A stretch of DNA of 64,000 nucleotides, from contig NZ_LIUQ01000017.1 of assembly GCF_001276715.1 (NCBI RefSeq), positions 1 through 64,000 on the forward strand, read 5' to 3'. Each line of letters begins with the position of its first letter. The first letter of the stretch is position 1. The translations under genes were made by a program, and so were the position numbers. Source of the DNA: Planktothricoides sp. SR001. Lineage in GTDB: Bacteria > Cyanobacteriota > Cyanobacteriia > Cyanobacteriales > Laspinemataceae. Positions 8,084 to 16,121 of the stretch are shown here, piece by piece. The notes below the pieces were generated by a model. It made no database searches, had not been told where the DNA came from, and saw only the letters and a list, made by a program, of their open reading frames with translations.

Positions 8084-9628
8084 ATGATGAACATTTTCGC
8101 CCCCAACCTCTATTTATGTGCTTATCATCTCCGGGAAGATGACACCGAGGGAGACAGTCACCCCCTGTGGAAAAATTGCGATCGCCTCCTATCTCCCCTC
8201 ACCGACACCCGACTAATACCCCATCTTCACCACAGTAAAAATCGCATTCTCCTTCCCCCACCCCAAACGGAGATTTGCTTCAGCCTCCCCAACTTTTCAA
8301 ATATGAAAGGCTTTATCCAACCTGTCCAAATTCCCGAAGACAGTTATGGGGTATTTTTCAACATTGGCTATGATGATAGCAACCCCGCGAACACTGTAGA
8401 AATTCCGGTTCTGGAACTGTTTAACACCCAGCAGATTTTACCCTTTGTCCCAAGCCAATATTTTCTCGGACAAACTCTGCTATTAACCCTCAATTTAACC
8501 CCAGAAAATCAAGACTTAAAAGGCGCTAAATTAACCGAACTTGCCAATCAATGCTATCAGGCTTTATTCAGTCAAAATAATTCCCCCTCTCGATTGGGAG
8601 AATTATTTGGTAGCCCGATTTTTGAATATGGCAACCCCCGCGACCCCGATAAGTCGCCCCATATTCTCATATGGCTATTCCGAGATAAAATAGCAGATAT
8701 AAATCTAGGTAAATCTTTTCGACAAACCTTTGACCTATTTTTCTATCGCCATAAAATCACCAAAGCCTTTGAAGATAGCCGGGGAATTTCCCAGCAACTC
8801 AAACAATATTATCTCAGCCTCGACCCCACCTTAGACCAAATTCAAGCCCAAATTGACAACGCTCAACCTGACCCCCAAAATGACGACTATCTCCGGGCAT
8901 TAAAAGAACAGTTAAAACAACTAGCGACTGATTCTTTAATTTACGATCGCCTCCTGCGGAAAATGAAAGATTTTTTCAACACAATTACCATAAATCTTAA
9001 CAATTATAATGACACAATTGAAGGGATTTGTGCTATACTAGGAACCGATAAGGAAGAACTATACTTCTGGCGGTATTTCGGGGAACAAACCGCACCCCAA
9101 TTCCGGAGTCAAATTGAAGCGGATTTAAGTTATTTTGAACAGGGAACGGGGTTAATTTCCCAGGCAGTAGCATCGATTCGCGCCATTGTGGAAATTGACC
9201 AAGCGCAGTGCGATCGCACCTGGCAACAACAAGAGAAAGAACAAGAAGAACAACTGCAAGAACAACTACGCCAACAAGAACATAATTTTTTAGAACAGCT
9301 ACATCAACAAGACCAACAGTTTCAAAAACAAATGGAAGCTAATCGAGAACAAGAGGAAAAAGAAAATCAAGAGTTACAAGACCAAATTCAAGCCGTTGGT
9401 GTGGGAATTGCAGCAGGCGCAATTATGGCTTCCAGTTCCGGTTTAATTACTCAACCTTGGAGTTTTCCCAGTCGCGATCGCCTCTTACTTCCCCCTCATC
9501 CATTTATTATTGCTTTAGCGATTAGTTCTTTATTTTCTGTTGGGGCGTGGTGGCTGACCAAGAAAAAGATTGAAAGGAAAAGAAACCAGGATTCTTCTTT
9601 GCCGAAGTCAATTAACCCCAAAACCTAG
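8084..9628 (+). CDS. Coiled-coil protein with C-terminal membrane segments (CATRA-like candidate)
   Basis: This 514-residue protein has an N-terminal mixed domain beginning MMNIFAPNLYLCAYHLREDD (about 1-190). A helical region with IDQAQ follows, then a strongly Q/E-rich coiled coil (about 375-430). Two hydrophobic stretches come near the end: GVGIAAGAIMASSSG at about 445-460 and FIIALAISSLFSVGAWWL at about 475-495, followed by a basic KKKIERKRN tail. This layout fits a membrane-anchored sensor or CorA-like oligomeric transmembrane effector. The gene shares orientation with the TPR-CHAT gene and lies just past the inserted MNT-HEPN pair. I propose it as the membrane partner of the CHAT protease. 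The family name is an inference. Confidence 0.65.
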   Translation: MMNIFAPNLYLCAYHLREDDTEGDSHPLWKNCDRLLSPLTDTRLIPHLHHSKNRILLPPPQTEICFSLPNFSNMKGFIQPVQIPEDSYGVFFNIGYDDSNPANTVEIPVLELFNTQQILPFVPSQYFLGQTLLLTLNLTPENQDLKGAKLTELANQCYQALFSQNNSPSRLGELFGSPIFEYGNPRDPDKSPHILIWLFRDKIADINLGKSFRQTFDLFFYRHKITKAFEDSRGISQQLKQYYLSLDPTLDQIQAQIDNAQPDPQNDDYLRALKEQLKQLATDSLIYDRLLRKMKDFFNTITINLNNYNDTIEGICAILGTDKEELYFWRYFGEQTAPQFRSQIEADLSYFEQGTGLISQAVASIRAIVEIDQAQCDRTWQQQEKEQEEQLQEQLRQQEHNFLEQLHQQDQQFQKQMEANREQEEKENQELQDQIQAVGVGIAAGAIMASSSGLITQPWSFPSRDRLLLPPHPFIIALAISSLFSVGAWWLTKKKIERKRNQDSSLPKSINPKT

Positions 9629-9635
9629 GTCTACA

Positions 9636-9690
9636 AACCTGAAGCGATTAGAAACCGAGTCCCTAGAAACCGGGTTTCTTCTTTGCCGCA
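9636..9690. repeat. Partial GAAACC/GGTTTC dispersed repeat
   Basis: The sequence CAAACCTGAAGCGATTAGAAACC and the palindrome-like AGAAACCGGGTTTCTTCTTTGCC match the longer repeats at 10760-10850 and 11588-11669. It lies after the membrane-protein gene. Confidence 0.7.
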
Positions 9691-9708
9691 GATTACTAAA
9701 CCACGATC

Positions 9709-9843
9709 GGGCGAAGCATTCCGGTCTTTAGATTAATATTCTAAGCAGTAGGGGCGTGATCTTTCCGGCAGTCAAGTTAATATTCTAAGCATCGAGCTTC
9801 TGCCGGAAAGATCACGCCCGTACACTGCCGGAATGCTTCGCCC
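9709..9843. repeat. Nested inverted repeat
   Basis: The outer arms GGGCGAAGCATTCCGG (9709-9724) and CCGGAATGCTTCGCCC (9828-9843) are perfect complements. The inner arms at 9752-9771 and 9800-9819 (GGGCGTGATCTTTCCGGCAG and its complement) are a perfect 20-bp pair. TTAATATTCTAAGCA is directly repeated at 9733-9747 and 9777-9791. The whole could fold into a long cruciform or RNA hairpin. No ORF is present, so it may be a MITE-like element. Confidence 0.88.
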
Positions 9844-9908
9844 CTACAGATATTTGTGGTTTACTCGCGGAGAAAATTGCTGTAATACCGCTGATTTCTA
9901 CCCTGTAG

Positions 9909-10394
9909 TTAAATTCTCAATGAATCGTTCCCCGAAAAAACGGAGTCAGGACCGACAATTCTAATCCCATAGGGCTGAAATAACCGCCAATCTTCAGGAT
10001 CGTATGTATAAACTTTATATACCCCCGCAGCTAAAGCGGTAGCAGCGTGTCTGGCATCGTGAATTCTACGGGCTGTAAGCTGTTGAGCAGCGGCAATTTC
10101 TAGCATTTTCATGCTGGCTGTAAAGTTAGTTTCTAAAACTACAATTTGAGAAGGTTCATCAACCAAAGGACGAACGGCTTCACTAGCGATTTTTGGGGTT
10201 TGAGGAGGTTGAGATCCAGTCCAAGTTAAAGCTGCATAAACTTCACTCAATACTCCAACAGAAGTACAGGCAAGCAGGGTTCCGCATCGCGCCGCTTCAA
10301 CGATAGGACGAGCTTCTGAATGACGCGGATCTTGACTGAGCAAAGCCCCAATAAAAATTCCCGCATCCAAAAACACTAAATCTGTTTTACTCAT
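9909..10394 (-). CDS. PIN-domain (VapC-like) toxin
   Basis: This 161-residue protein begins MSKTDLVFLDAGIFIGALL. It has the first PIN Asp in FLDAG, Glu in LSEVYAA, and the C-terminal acidic sites in IHDARHAATA and TYDPEDW. ATG 10394 is chosen over the upstream frame because it overlaps the antitoxin stop by 8 nt and fits the family length. It forms an operon with the 69-residue gene at 10387-10596. VapC proteins are RNases held inactive by their partner; the target is unknown. Confidence 0.85.
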   Translation of the reverse strand: MSKTDLVFLDAGIFIGALLSQDPRHSEARPIVEAARCGTLLACTSVGVLSEVYAALTWTGSQPPQTPKIASEAVRPLVDEPSQIVVLETNFTASMKMLEIAAAQQLTARRIHDARHAATALAAGVYKVYTYDPEDWRLFQPYGIRIVGPDSVFSGNDSLRI

Positions 10395-10596
10395 GGTAGA
10401 TAGCGTCTTTCCATCCTTGGGGTACATACCCATCAAGTTTCGGTAAAGGTAGCAGTTCTAAGCTGGCTTTAATTTTCACCACTTCACTGCTAGAAACTTG
10501 CACAACCAGAGTTTCTTTTTGTCTTAATAAGTTCAAAAAATCCTCAACAGAAAGGTTTTTGATAGTTTCGAGTGCGATTTGGCTTGTGGACTCCAT
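10387..10596 (-). CDS. Antitoxin-like protein, partner of PIN gene
   Basis: This 69-residue protein begins MESTSQIALETIKNLSVEDFLNLLRQKETLVVQV and ends VPQGWKDAIYHE. It lies directly upstream of the PIN gene and overlaps it by 8 nt, the usual antitoxin-first order of vapBC modules. No specific VapB fold is certain. A short beta segment followed by a C-terminal tail that could wrap the toxin is plausible. Confidence 0.75.
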   Translation of the reverse strand: MESTSQIALETIKNLSVEDFLNLLRQKETLVVQVSSSEVVKIKASLELLPLPKLDGYVPQGWKDAIYHE

Positions 10597-10955
10597 TTAA
10601 GTGGCCTCACCTGAGTGGCGGCATAACTGGGGTTTCTCCGATTATAACATATAAATATTTTCCTCACCTAATTAATAAGCAAGAACCTAAAAAAACGGGT
10701 TTCTGCCTTAACTTTTGCCTAACCCCAGAAACCTGGTTTCTTGTCCCTGGGGTTCAAAAACCTGAAGCGGTTAGAAACCGGGTTGCTTTATTTTTTGCTT
10801 GAATGGCAAAAGTTAACCCAGAAACCCGGTTTCTTGTCCCTGGGGTTTATAAACCCTGTTCCTGACACCGGGTTTGTGAAAGTTTCTGTGTTATGATTAG
10901 GTTGTATTTTGGTCATCAGTTGATAAAATATTCTCTCATAATTGTCTCATAAATT
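10597..10955. other. Intergenic region with GAAACC/GGTTTC repeats
   Basis: This 359-bp stretch has no convincing gene. It holds three AGAAACC(C/T)GGTTTCT-type palindromes and, at about 10760-10850, a unit of about 90 bp (CCTGAAGCGGTTAGAAACC... to ...CGGTTTCTTGTCCCTGGGGT) that recurs at 11588-11669. It separates two PIN modules read in opposite directions. Confidence 0.75.
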
Positions 10956-11171
10956 ATGTTAAACACTGAAACAGAAATATTAGAAATCATTAGAAAATTA
11001 CCCCAACCTGCTCTAGCAGAAGTAAAAGTTTTCTTAGACTTCTTAACCTGGCGATATCAAGGAGAACAAACTCAATCCAAAGGAGTTACCCTCATTGCTG
11101 CCATGCGAGGCAAAGCAACTACAGACATGACCACTAATGAAATTCTCGACTTAACCAGGGGTGAAGAATGA
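10956..11171 (+). CDS. VapB-type antitoxin candidate
   Basis: This 71-residue protein begins MLNTETEILEIIRKLPQPALAEVKVFLDFLTWRY and ends with an acidic LTRGEE. It resembles the small DUF2281/VapB-like proteins found before PIN toxins. Its stop overlaps the start of the next gene by 4 nt (ATGA), so it is translationally coupled to the frameshifted PIN gene. It is intact although its toxin is broken. Confidence 0.8.
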   Translation: MLNTETEILEIIRKLPQPALAEVKVFLDFLTWRYQGEQTQSKGVTLIAAMRGKATTDMTTNEILDLTRGEE

Positions 11172-11568
11172 CAAATGTGTTAGTGGATAGCAATGTGATT
11201 CTGGATGTACTTACGGAAGATCCCCATTGGTTTGACTGGTCTGCTGCTCAATTGGCTGCCTGTGCCGAAACCGGAACATTACTGATTAATCCGATTATTT
11301 ATGCAGAAATTTCCATTGGCTTTCAAGACCAAGCGGAACTTGATGCCGCCTTGCCCCCGGCTTTTTTTCAGCGTGAGGCATTGCCATTGCAGCATTTCTA
11401 GCGGGTAAAGCATTTCTACGCTATCGTCAAAGTGGTGGAGTGAGGCGATCGCCCTTGCCAGATTTCTATATCGGCGCTCATGCGATGGTTTGCGGCTATA
11501 CCCTCCTCAGTCGAGATGCAACCCGCTACCAAACCTATTTTCCAGAGCTAAATTTGATTGTCCCTTAA
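11168..11568 (+). pseudogene. VapC-type PIN toxin, frameshifted
   Basis: The first frame encodes MTNVLVDSNVILDVLTEDP... with Asp in VDSN and Glu in IYAEI, and stops at 11399-11401. Homology continues in another frame as IAIAAFLAGKAFLRYRQSGG, PLPDFYIGAHAMV and YTLLSRD, ending LNLIVP at 11566-11568. One missing base near 11370-11375 (GAGGCATTGCC) accounts for the break. The second half keeps the catalytic acidic residues, so the lesion is recent, a sequencing error, or a programmed slip. This is the second frameshifted PIN toxin in the island. Confidence 0.85.
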
Positions 11569-11587
11569 CCTCCTAAAAAACTACAAA

Positions 11588-11669
11588 CCTGAAGCGGTTA
11601 GAAACCAGGTTTCTTTATTTTTTGCTTGGGTGGCAAAAGTTAACCCAGAAACCCGGTTTCTTGTCCCTT
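11588..11669. repeat. GAAACC/GGTTTC dispersed repeat, second copy
   Basis: This near copy of 10760-10850 holds CCTGAAGCGGTTAGAAACC, TTTATTTTTTGCTTG.(G/A)TGGCAAAAG and ACCCAGAAACCCGGTTTC. It lies between the frameshifted PIN gene and the 3' end of sdhA and could also act as a bidirectional hairpin between these convergent genes. Confidence 0.85.
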
Positions 11670-13395
11670 AATACTTCCGTTCCTGGGGTTCAAACATACC
11701 CATCGCTACGGAACGATAAGCAATATCAATCCCCATTGGCGAATAATAAGATAAGGTATGTTTGAGGAATTGCTCATCATTACGCTGGGGATAATCTTCG
11801 CGAGAATGTGCCCCCCGACTTTCCTTGCGGGTAATAGCTGAACCTAAAATTAACTTGGCAACTACAATCAGATTTCGCAATTCCAAAGCTTCGATAATTT
11901 CTGTATTCCAAAGCTTACCTTTGTCATCCAGATAAACCTCTTGATATTGTTCCTGAAATTGATCTAATTTGGTGAAGCCTTCTTGCATCACTTCTTCGGT
12001 GCGAAATACCCCACAATGTTCGCTCATGGCATCTTGTAATTGTTGACGCACTTCCCCAATGCGGTATTTTCCGGGTTTGTCCAGGAGGCTTTGAATCGAA
12101 GCGGCAGCTTCTTCTAAGTACCGTTGTTCATCTACTTCGGGCAGTTTGCGGTTTTGCACATAAGGCGCGATCGCAGCCCCGGTAATCTTGCCATAGACCA
12201 CACATTCTAATAGGGAATTACTGCCCAAACGATTAGCCCCATGTACGGACACACAAGCGCATTCCCCGGCGGCAAAAAAGCCCTCGATCAACCCATCGGG
12301 GCCGCTGCGGACTTGGCCGTCGATATTCACCGGAATGCCTCCCATAGAATAGTGGGCCGTGGGTCGCACTGGCATCGGTTCTTCTACGGCATCGATACCT
12401 AACAAGCGGTGTGCCTCTTCCCAGCAGAAGGGAATCCGACTCATAATCTTATCTCGACCCAGATGGCGCAAATCCAAATGGACATAAGGCCCACCGGCTG
12501 TCCCATCAGGATGAATCCCCCGACCGGCGCGAATTTCCAAAGTAATCGCCCGAGAAGTAATATCGCGGGGGGCTAACTCCATTTTGCTGGGAGCATAATT
12601 AGCCATGAAGCGATCGCCCTCGCTATTGCGTAAATAAGCCCCTTCACCGCGAACTGCCTCGGAAATCAGCACTCCCACAGGATACAACCCGGTAGGATGG
12701 AACTGGACAAACTCCATATCTTGCAGGGGGACTCCTGCCAAAGCGGACAAAGCCAAGCCATCCCCCGTAGAAGCATAGTCATTGGACGTAGTATTAAACA
12801 CCCGACCATAACCGCCCGTGGCAAACATCACCGCTTTTGCCCGCACCACTTGCAGATGACCATCTTTAATGCGATACATAACCACCCCTTTGGCGCATCC
12901 ATCCTCCAGGATTAACCGCATCACATACCACTCATCGTAAATCGTCACCCCGTAACGGCGTAAATTATTCACCAGTTCGTGCAAAATCGCATGGCCGGTT
13001 TTATCTGCCGCATAGCAAGCGCGGTTGTGACTATGGCCGCCAAAAGCTCGCTGGGCAATCCGACCATCGGGTAAACGGGAGAACAACACTCCCATGTGTT
13101 CTAAATCAATCACCACATTAGGCGCTTCTTGGGTCAATCGGGCCACTGCATCTTGGTCAGCCAGATAGTCAGAACCTTTTACGGTGTCAAAAGCATGGGC
13201 TTCCCAGCTATCCGTAGAATCGACGTTTTTTAAAGTGGCAGCGATTCCTCCTTGAGCGGCGACGGAGTGAGAACGAATTGGATGAGTTTTCGCCACCACT
13301 GCCACATTTAATTTAGGATCAATTCGGCTAATTTCTACAGCAGCGCGGCAACCAGCTAAACCACCGCCAACGATGATCACGTCGTGTTCTAGCAT
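11668..13395 (-). CDS. sdhA: Succinate dehydrogenase/fumarate reductase flavoprotein subunit
   Basis: This 575-residue protein has the FAD-binding motif VIIVGGGLAG (residues 7-16), the flavin-linking His43 in RSHSVAAQGG, the substrate-site segments FHPTGLYPVG and RGEGAYLRN, and PTAHYSMGGIP. This is the catalytic subunit that oxidises succinate to fumarate and feeds electrons to the thylakoid quinone pool. AGAGGG precedes the ATG. The gene stands alone; sdhB is not in the window, as is usual in cyanobacteria. No regulatory site is evident. The 257 bp upstream contain only weak hairpins. Confidence 0.95.
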   Translation of the reverse strand: MLEHDVIIVGGGLAGCRAAVEISRIDPKLNVAVVAKTHPIRSHSVAAQGGIAATLKNVDSTDSWEAHAFDTVKGSDYLADQDAVARLTQEAPNVVIDLEHMGVLFSRLPDGRIAQRAFGGHSHNRACYAADKTGHAILHELVNNLRRYGVTIYDEWYVMRLILEDGCAKGVVMYRIKDGHLQVVRAKAVMFATGGYGRVFNTTSNDYASTGDGLALSALAGVPLQDMEFVQFHPTGLYPVGVLISEAVRGEGAYLRNSEGDRFMANYAPSKMELAPRDITSRAITLEIRAGRGIHPDGTAGGPYVHLDLRHLGRDKIMSRIPFCWEEAHRLLGIDAVEEPMPVRPTAHYSMGGIPVNIDGQVRSGPDGLIEGFFAAGECACVSVHGANRLGSNSLLECVVYGKITGAAIAPYVQNRKLPEVDEQRYLEEAAASIQSLLDKPGKYRIGEVRQQLQDAMSEHCGVFRTEEVMQEGFTKLDQFQEQYQEVYLDDKGKLWNTEIIEALELRNLIVVAKLILGSAITRKESRGAHSREDYPQRNDEQFLKHTLSYYSPMGIDIAYRSVAMGMFEPQERKY

Positions 13396-13652
13396 ATTTT
13401 TCCCTCTAATTTTCTGATATAGGGGCGAAACATGATGTTGTTTCCTCTCGCTCTCCTCGCGTTTTCCTCTGCCTGGGAATGCCAGTCTAGAGGCGGGGAA
13501 TAATTTATGGTTGAAAACAAGAAATTTATCGATCCATCATGGTGCGCCCAATATCTATAGTCACCTAAAAAAAGATTCCCCACGAATTCGTAGGGAATTT
13601 CTTTAGAAAGATTCTAGATTTCCCCGCATGATGGGGAAAAACCATCACGGTT
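13396..13652. other. sdhA upstream region with hairpins
   Basis: This 257-bp gap is read on the minus strand between two genes. TTTCCCC (13619-13625) and GGGGAAA (13633-13639) form a 7-bp stem with a 7-nt loop. An imperfect hairpin lies at about 13569-13603. Neither is followed by a clear T tract. A 64-codon open frame here is not convincing. Confidence 0.5.
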
Positions 13653-13970
13653 TTAGCCCGCTGCTTGCGCCGGTTTCTGGCCACTGGGCTTCTTGGCGCT
13701 GATGCTGCCTTTTTTCTCCGTGGCTGGGTCTACCTCGATCAGTTCGATATGGTTGAGCAGGGTGGTGACAAAGGCAAACAGCAGAAAAGGAATGGACAGC
13801 ACTAGGATCAAACCCACGGTCATTAGGGCATAGATTTCGCGAGTGCTACTCCACAACGCCAGGGTTGATGCCAAGCTGATGAAAATAACGATTAACCAAA
13901 TGATGATTTGTCCGTAAATATCTCCAAAGGTCAGAGTGCAGGCAAAGCGATATTTTTGGATGTTATTCAT
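13653..13970 (-). CDS. Small membrane protein, unknown function
   Basis: This 105-residue protein has two predicted membrane helices (IIIWLIVIFISLASTLALW at about 22-40 and LMTVGLILVLSIPFLLFAFVTTLL at about 49-72) and a basic, Pro/Ala-rich tail (KKPSGQKPAQAAG). Its strand and position upstream of sdhA could hint at a link to the membrane anchoring of SdhA, but it lacks haem-ligand His residues typical of SdhC/D, so that is speculation. I do not recognise the family. Confidence 0.7.
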   Translation of the reverse strand: MNNIQKYRFACTLTFGDIYGQIIIWLIVIFISLASTLALWSSTREIYALMTVGLILVLSIPFLLFAFVTTLLNHIELIEVDPATEKKGSISAKKPSGQKPAQAAG

Positions 13971-14268
13971 AGTCTTCCTTGATGATTTGGTTAAGAATGC
14001 AGATTATCGGTTTCTTTCAGTTTTAAACGATTTTTCAAGATTTTTAAAATATTTGCAATATCTTGTTACATTTGCTCCCGGTGAGTGTGGGGGAAATATG
14101 GGTAAAACAGGAAATATTACTTATTGGGCGATCGCTGAAGGTGTTAGGCGATTCGCTCATTATCTCGTTTCCAGGCCGGAAAATGGAATGTCAGTAAATT
14201 TAAATATACCTATTACTTCCATCCCGGCGCCGATCCCCCCAACCTTCCTTAAGACCGCGATCGCCTTT
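13971..14268. other. Intergenic, no gene seen
   Basis: This 298-bp stretch lies between two minus-strand genes. It is A+T-rich near the small membrane-protein start and contains one HIP1-like GCGATCGC. No RNA or repeat was identified. Confidence 0.5.
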
Positions 14269-15312
14269 TTATCTCGGTTCTGGTGAAACTTTGACAATCA
14301 ATTTGCCGGTATTGCTGCCATCAAATAGCTTCAATACTGCTTTAGGAGCATTTTCTAAGCCCTCGACAATATCTTCGGCATATTTAATTTGTCCAGATTT
14401 CATCCACTGAGCGATCGCGCTTATAGCTTCCGGTAATCGATTCACATAATCCGTGACAATAAAGCCTTGTACCCGCACCCGTTTCATTAGAATTTGACCA
14501 TAATTATAAGGGCCAGGAACGGGTTCTGTGGCATTATACATGGAGATTAACCCACAAAGAGAAATCCGCGCAAACAAATTGACTTGGGTTAAAACCGCAT
14601 CCAAAATCTGACCGCCAACATTATCAAAATAGAGGTCAATTCCGTTGGGACAAGCAGCGGCGATCGCCTCTACCAAGTTGGCAGTAGTTCGATAATTAAT
14701 TGCCGCATCAAAGCCCAATTCTTCCGTAATCCAGCGGCATTTTTCGTCACTACCCGCAATGCCCACAACTCGACAACCTTTAATCTTAGCAATTTGTCCT
14801 ACAATTGAGCCCACAGCCCCAGCCGCTGCGGAAACTACCACAGTTTCTCCGGCTTTAGGTTGTCCCACATCTAATAATCCAAAATAAGCAGTCCAACCTG
14901 TTAAACCCAACGGCCCAAGATAAGCAGAAAGAGGACATAAAAGAGGCTGAGGCAATTTATTTAAAACAATCCCGGTTTCTCCCTCCGCGATCGCATAATC
15001 TTGCCACCCCAATAATCCTGACACCAAATCTCCCGGTTGAAAACGAGGATTCTCGGATGCTTCCACCACTCCCAGATTAATTCCTCGCATCACTTCCCCA
15101 ATTTTTACCGGGGGCATATATTGATCCATCTCACTCATCCAAATCCGGTTAGTCGGATCCAGAGAAAGATAAATCGTTCTAACTAAAACTTCCCCAGCTT
15201 TTGGGGTAGGAACGGGTTCTTCTCGGTATGCAAAATCGCTTGCTTTAATTTGACCTACGGGATGGGCAGCTAGGCGAAATTGTCGGTTAATTTTATCTGG
15301 TTTATCTGACAT
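14269..15312 (-). CDS. NADP-dependent oxidoreductase (MDR superfamily, CurA/PTGR-like)
   Basis: This 347-residue protein starts MSDKPDKINRQFRLAAHPVGQI and has the zinc-independent MDR layout: the N-terminal catalytic domain (LVRTIYLSLDPTNRIWM) and a Rossmann domain with VVVSAAAGAVGSIVGQIAK and YFDNVGG. These are hallmarks of the leukotriene B4 dehydrogenase/prostaglandin reductase-like enzymes that reduce alpha,beta-unsaturated aldehydes and ketones with NADPH. It is likely cytosolic and involved in detoxifying reactive carbonyls. It is monocistronic as far as can be seen. Confidence 0.92.
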   Translation of the reverse strand: MSDKPDKINRQFRLAAHPVGQIKASDFAYREEPVPTPKAGEVLVRTIYLSLDPTNRIWMSEMDQYMPPVKIGEVMRGINLGVVEASENPRFQPGDLVSGLLGWQDYAIAEGETGIVLNKLPQPLLCPLSAYLGPLGLTGWTAYFGLLDVGQPKAGETVVVSAAAGAVGSIVGQIAKIKGCRVVGIAGSDEKCRWITEELGFDAAINYRTTANLVEAIAAACPNGIDLYFDNVGGQILDAVLTQVNLFARISLCGLISMYNATEPVPGPYNYGQILMKRVRVQGFIVTDYVNRLPEAISAIAQWMKSGQIKYAEDIVEGLENAPKAVLKLFDGSNTGKLIVKVSPEPR

Positions 15313-15752
15313 AAATTGTTTCTAGAGGTTCTGGACAAAGAAATGAGATGAGACAGAATTTTTATCAAGCAAAATATTAATATAAATTATTATAACTCAT
15401 AAAAATGCTGTCCGTCAACCTACCGGCAATGATTATACCATTTTTTAAAAATATTGCTACAATTACCAGTAGGCTTTGGGCTCAAGCCGCCGCGACCTTA
15501 TGAATTGCATTTCTAATGAGAAACGGTATTAATTGAGAGCCTCATACACCCTACCCGGTATCTAAAATAATGTAAAATGTTAGATACCTTGCGGTTATAT
15601 TACCAATCTGTGATTTAGCAAAGTATTCAGATTAATAATTAATCGATCCCAAAAACGCACCCTACAGAAATGTAAAATAGTGTAAAATGGTAATTGAATA
15701 ATTAATCGCCAAACAAGCAACACCCAATACCCAATATATTTTTACAATTGTT
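15313..15752. other. Intergenic region, A+T-rich
   Basis: This 440-bp region has no gene. It holds short recurring TAATGTAAAATGTTAGATACC-like strings (AAATGTAAAAT at about 15570-15590 and 15668-15690). GAGAAACGGTATTA at about 15519-15532 is similar to a string at about 16794-16810. It presumably carries the promoters of the two divergent flanking genes. Confidence 0.5.
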
Positions 15753-16106
15753 ATGCAAATTACCTTCGATTTGCCGGATGAGATGGTAACTCAATTACAA
15801 CCTTTCAGAGATAAAATACCACAAGTTTTAGAGTTGGGGTTACGAGAACTTAATGCCAATCCCAATGAATTTTCTGGTTTAACTGAAATCTTAGAATTTT
15901 TGGCCAGTCTGCCCACCCCCGAAGCGGTGATTGCCTTGCGTCCATCAAAAGCTTTCCAAGATAAAATATCTAACCTTTTGGATAAAAATCATACAATGGG
16001 TTTAACGGCTAATGAAGAACAGCTTTGGCAAAACTATCAATACCTAGAGCATATTGTCCGGATGGCAAAAGCGAGAGCGTTTTTGAAGCTTAAGGATAAA
16101 GCTTAA
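15753..16106 (+). CDS. Hypothetical protein paired with HNH endonuclease
   Basis: This 117-residue protein begins MQITFDLPDEMVTQLQPFRDKIPQVLELGLREL. The start resembles ribbon-helix-helix or antitoxin-like N termini (a beta strand followed by helices). The rest is helical. The HNH gene starts 15 bp downstream, indicating an operon. A control or antitoxin-like role toward the nuclease is possible but not shown by any motif. Confidence 0.75.
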   Translation: MQITFDLPDEMVTQLQPFRDKIPQVLELGLRELNANPNEFSGLTEILEFLASLPTPEAVIALRPSKAFQDKISNLLDKNHTMGLTANEEQLWQNYQYLEHIVRMAKARAFLKLKDKA

Positions 16107-16121
16107 GAAGGTAAAAAATTA

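Noticed and set aside
3012-9628. CRISPR-associated TPR-CHAT (Craspase-type) system
   Set aside because: No Cas gene or CRISPR array is present in the window, so the CHAT protein is not assigned to CRISPR.
13389-13583. 64-codon frame upstream of sdhA
   Set aside because: Overlaps the sdhA start, covers hairpin and leader sequence, and has no protein-like pattern.
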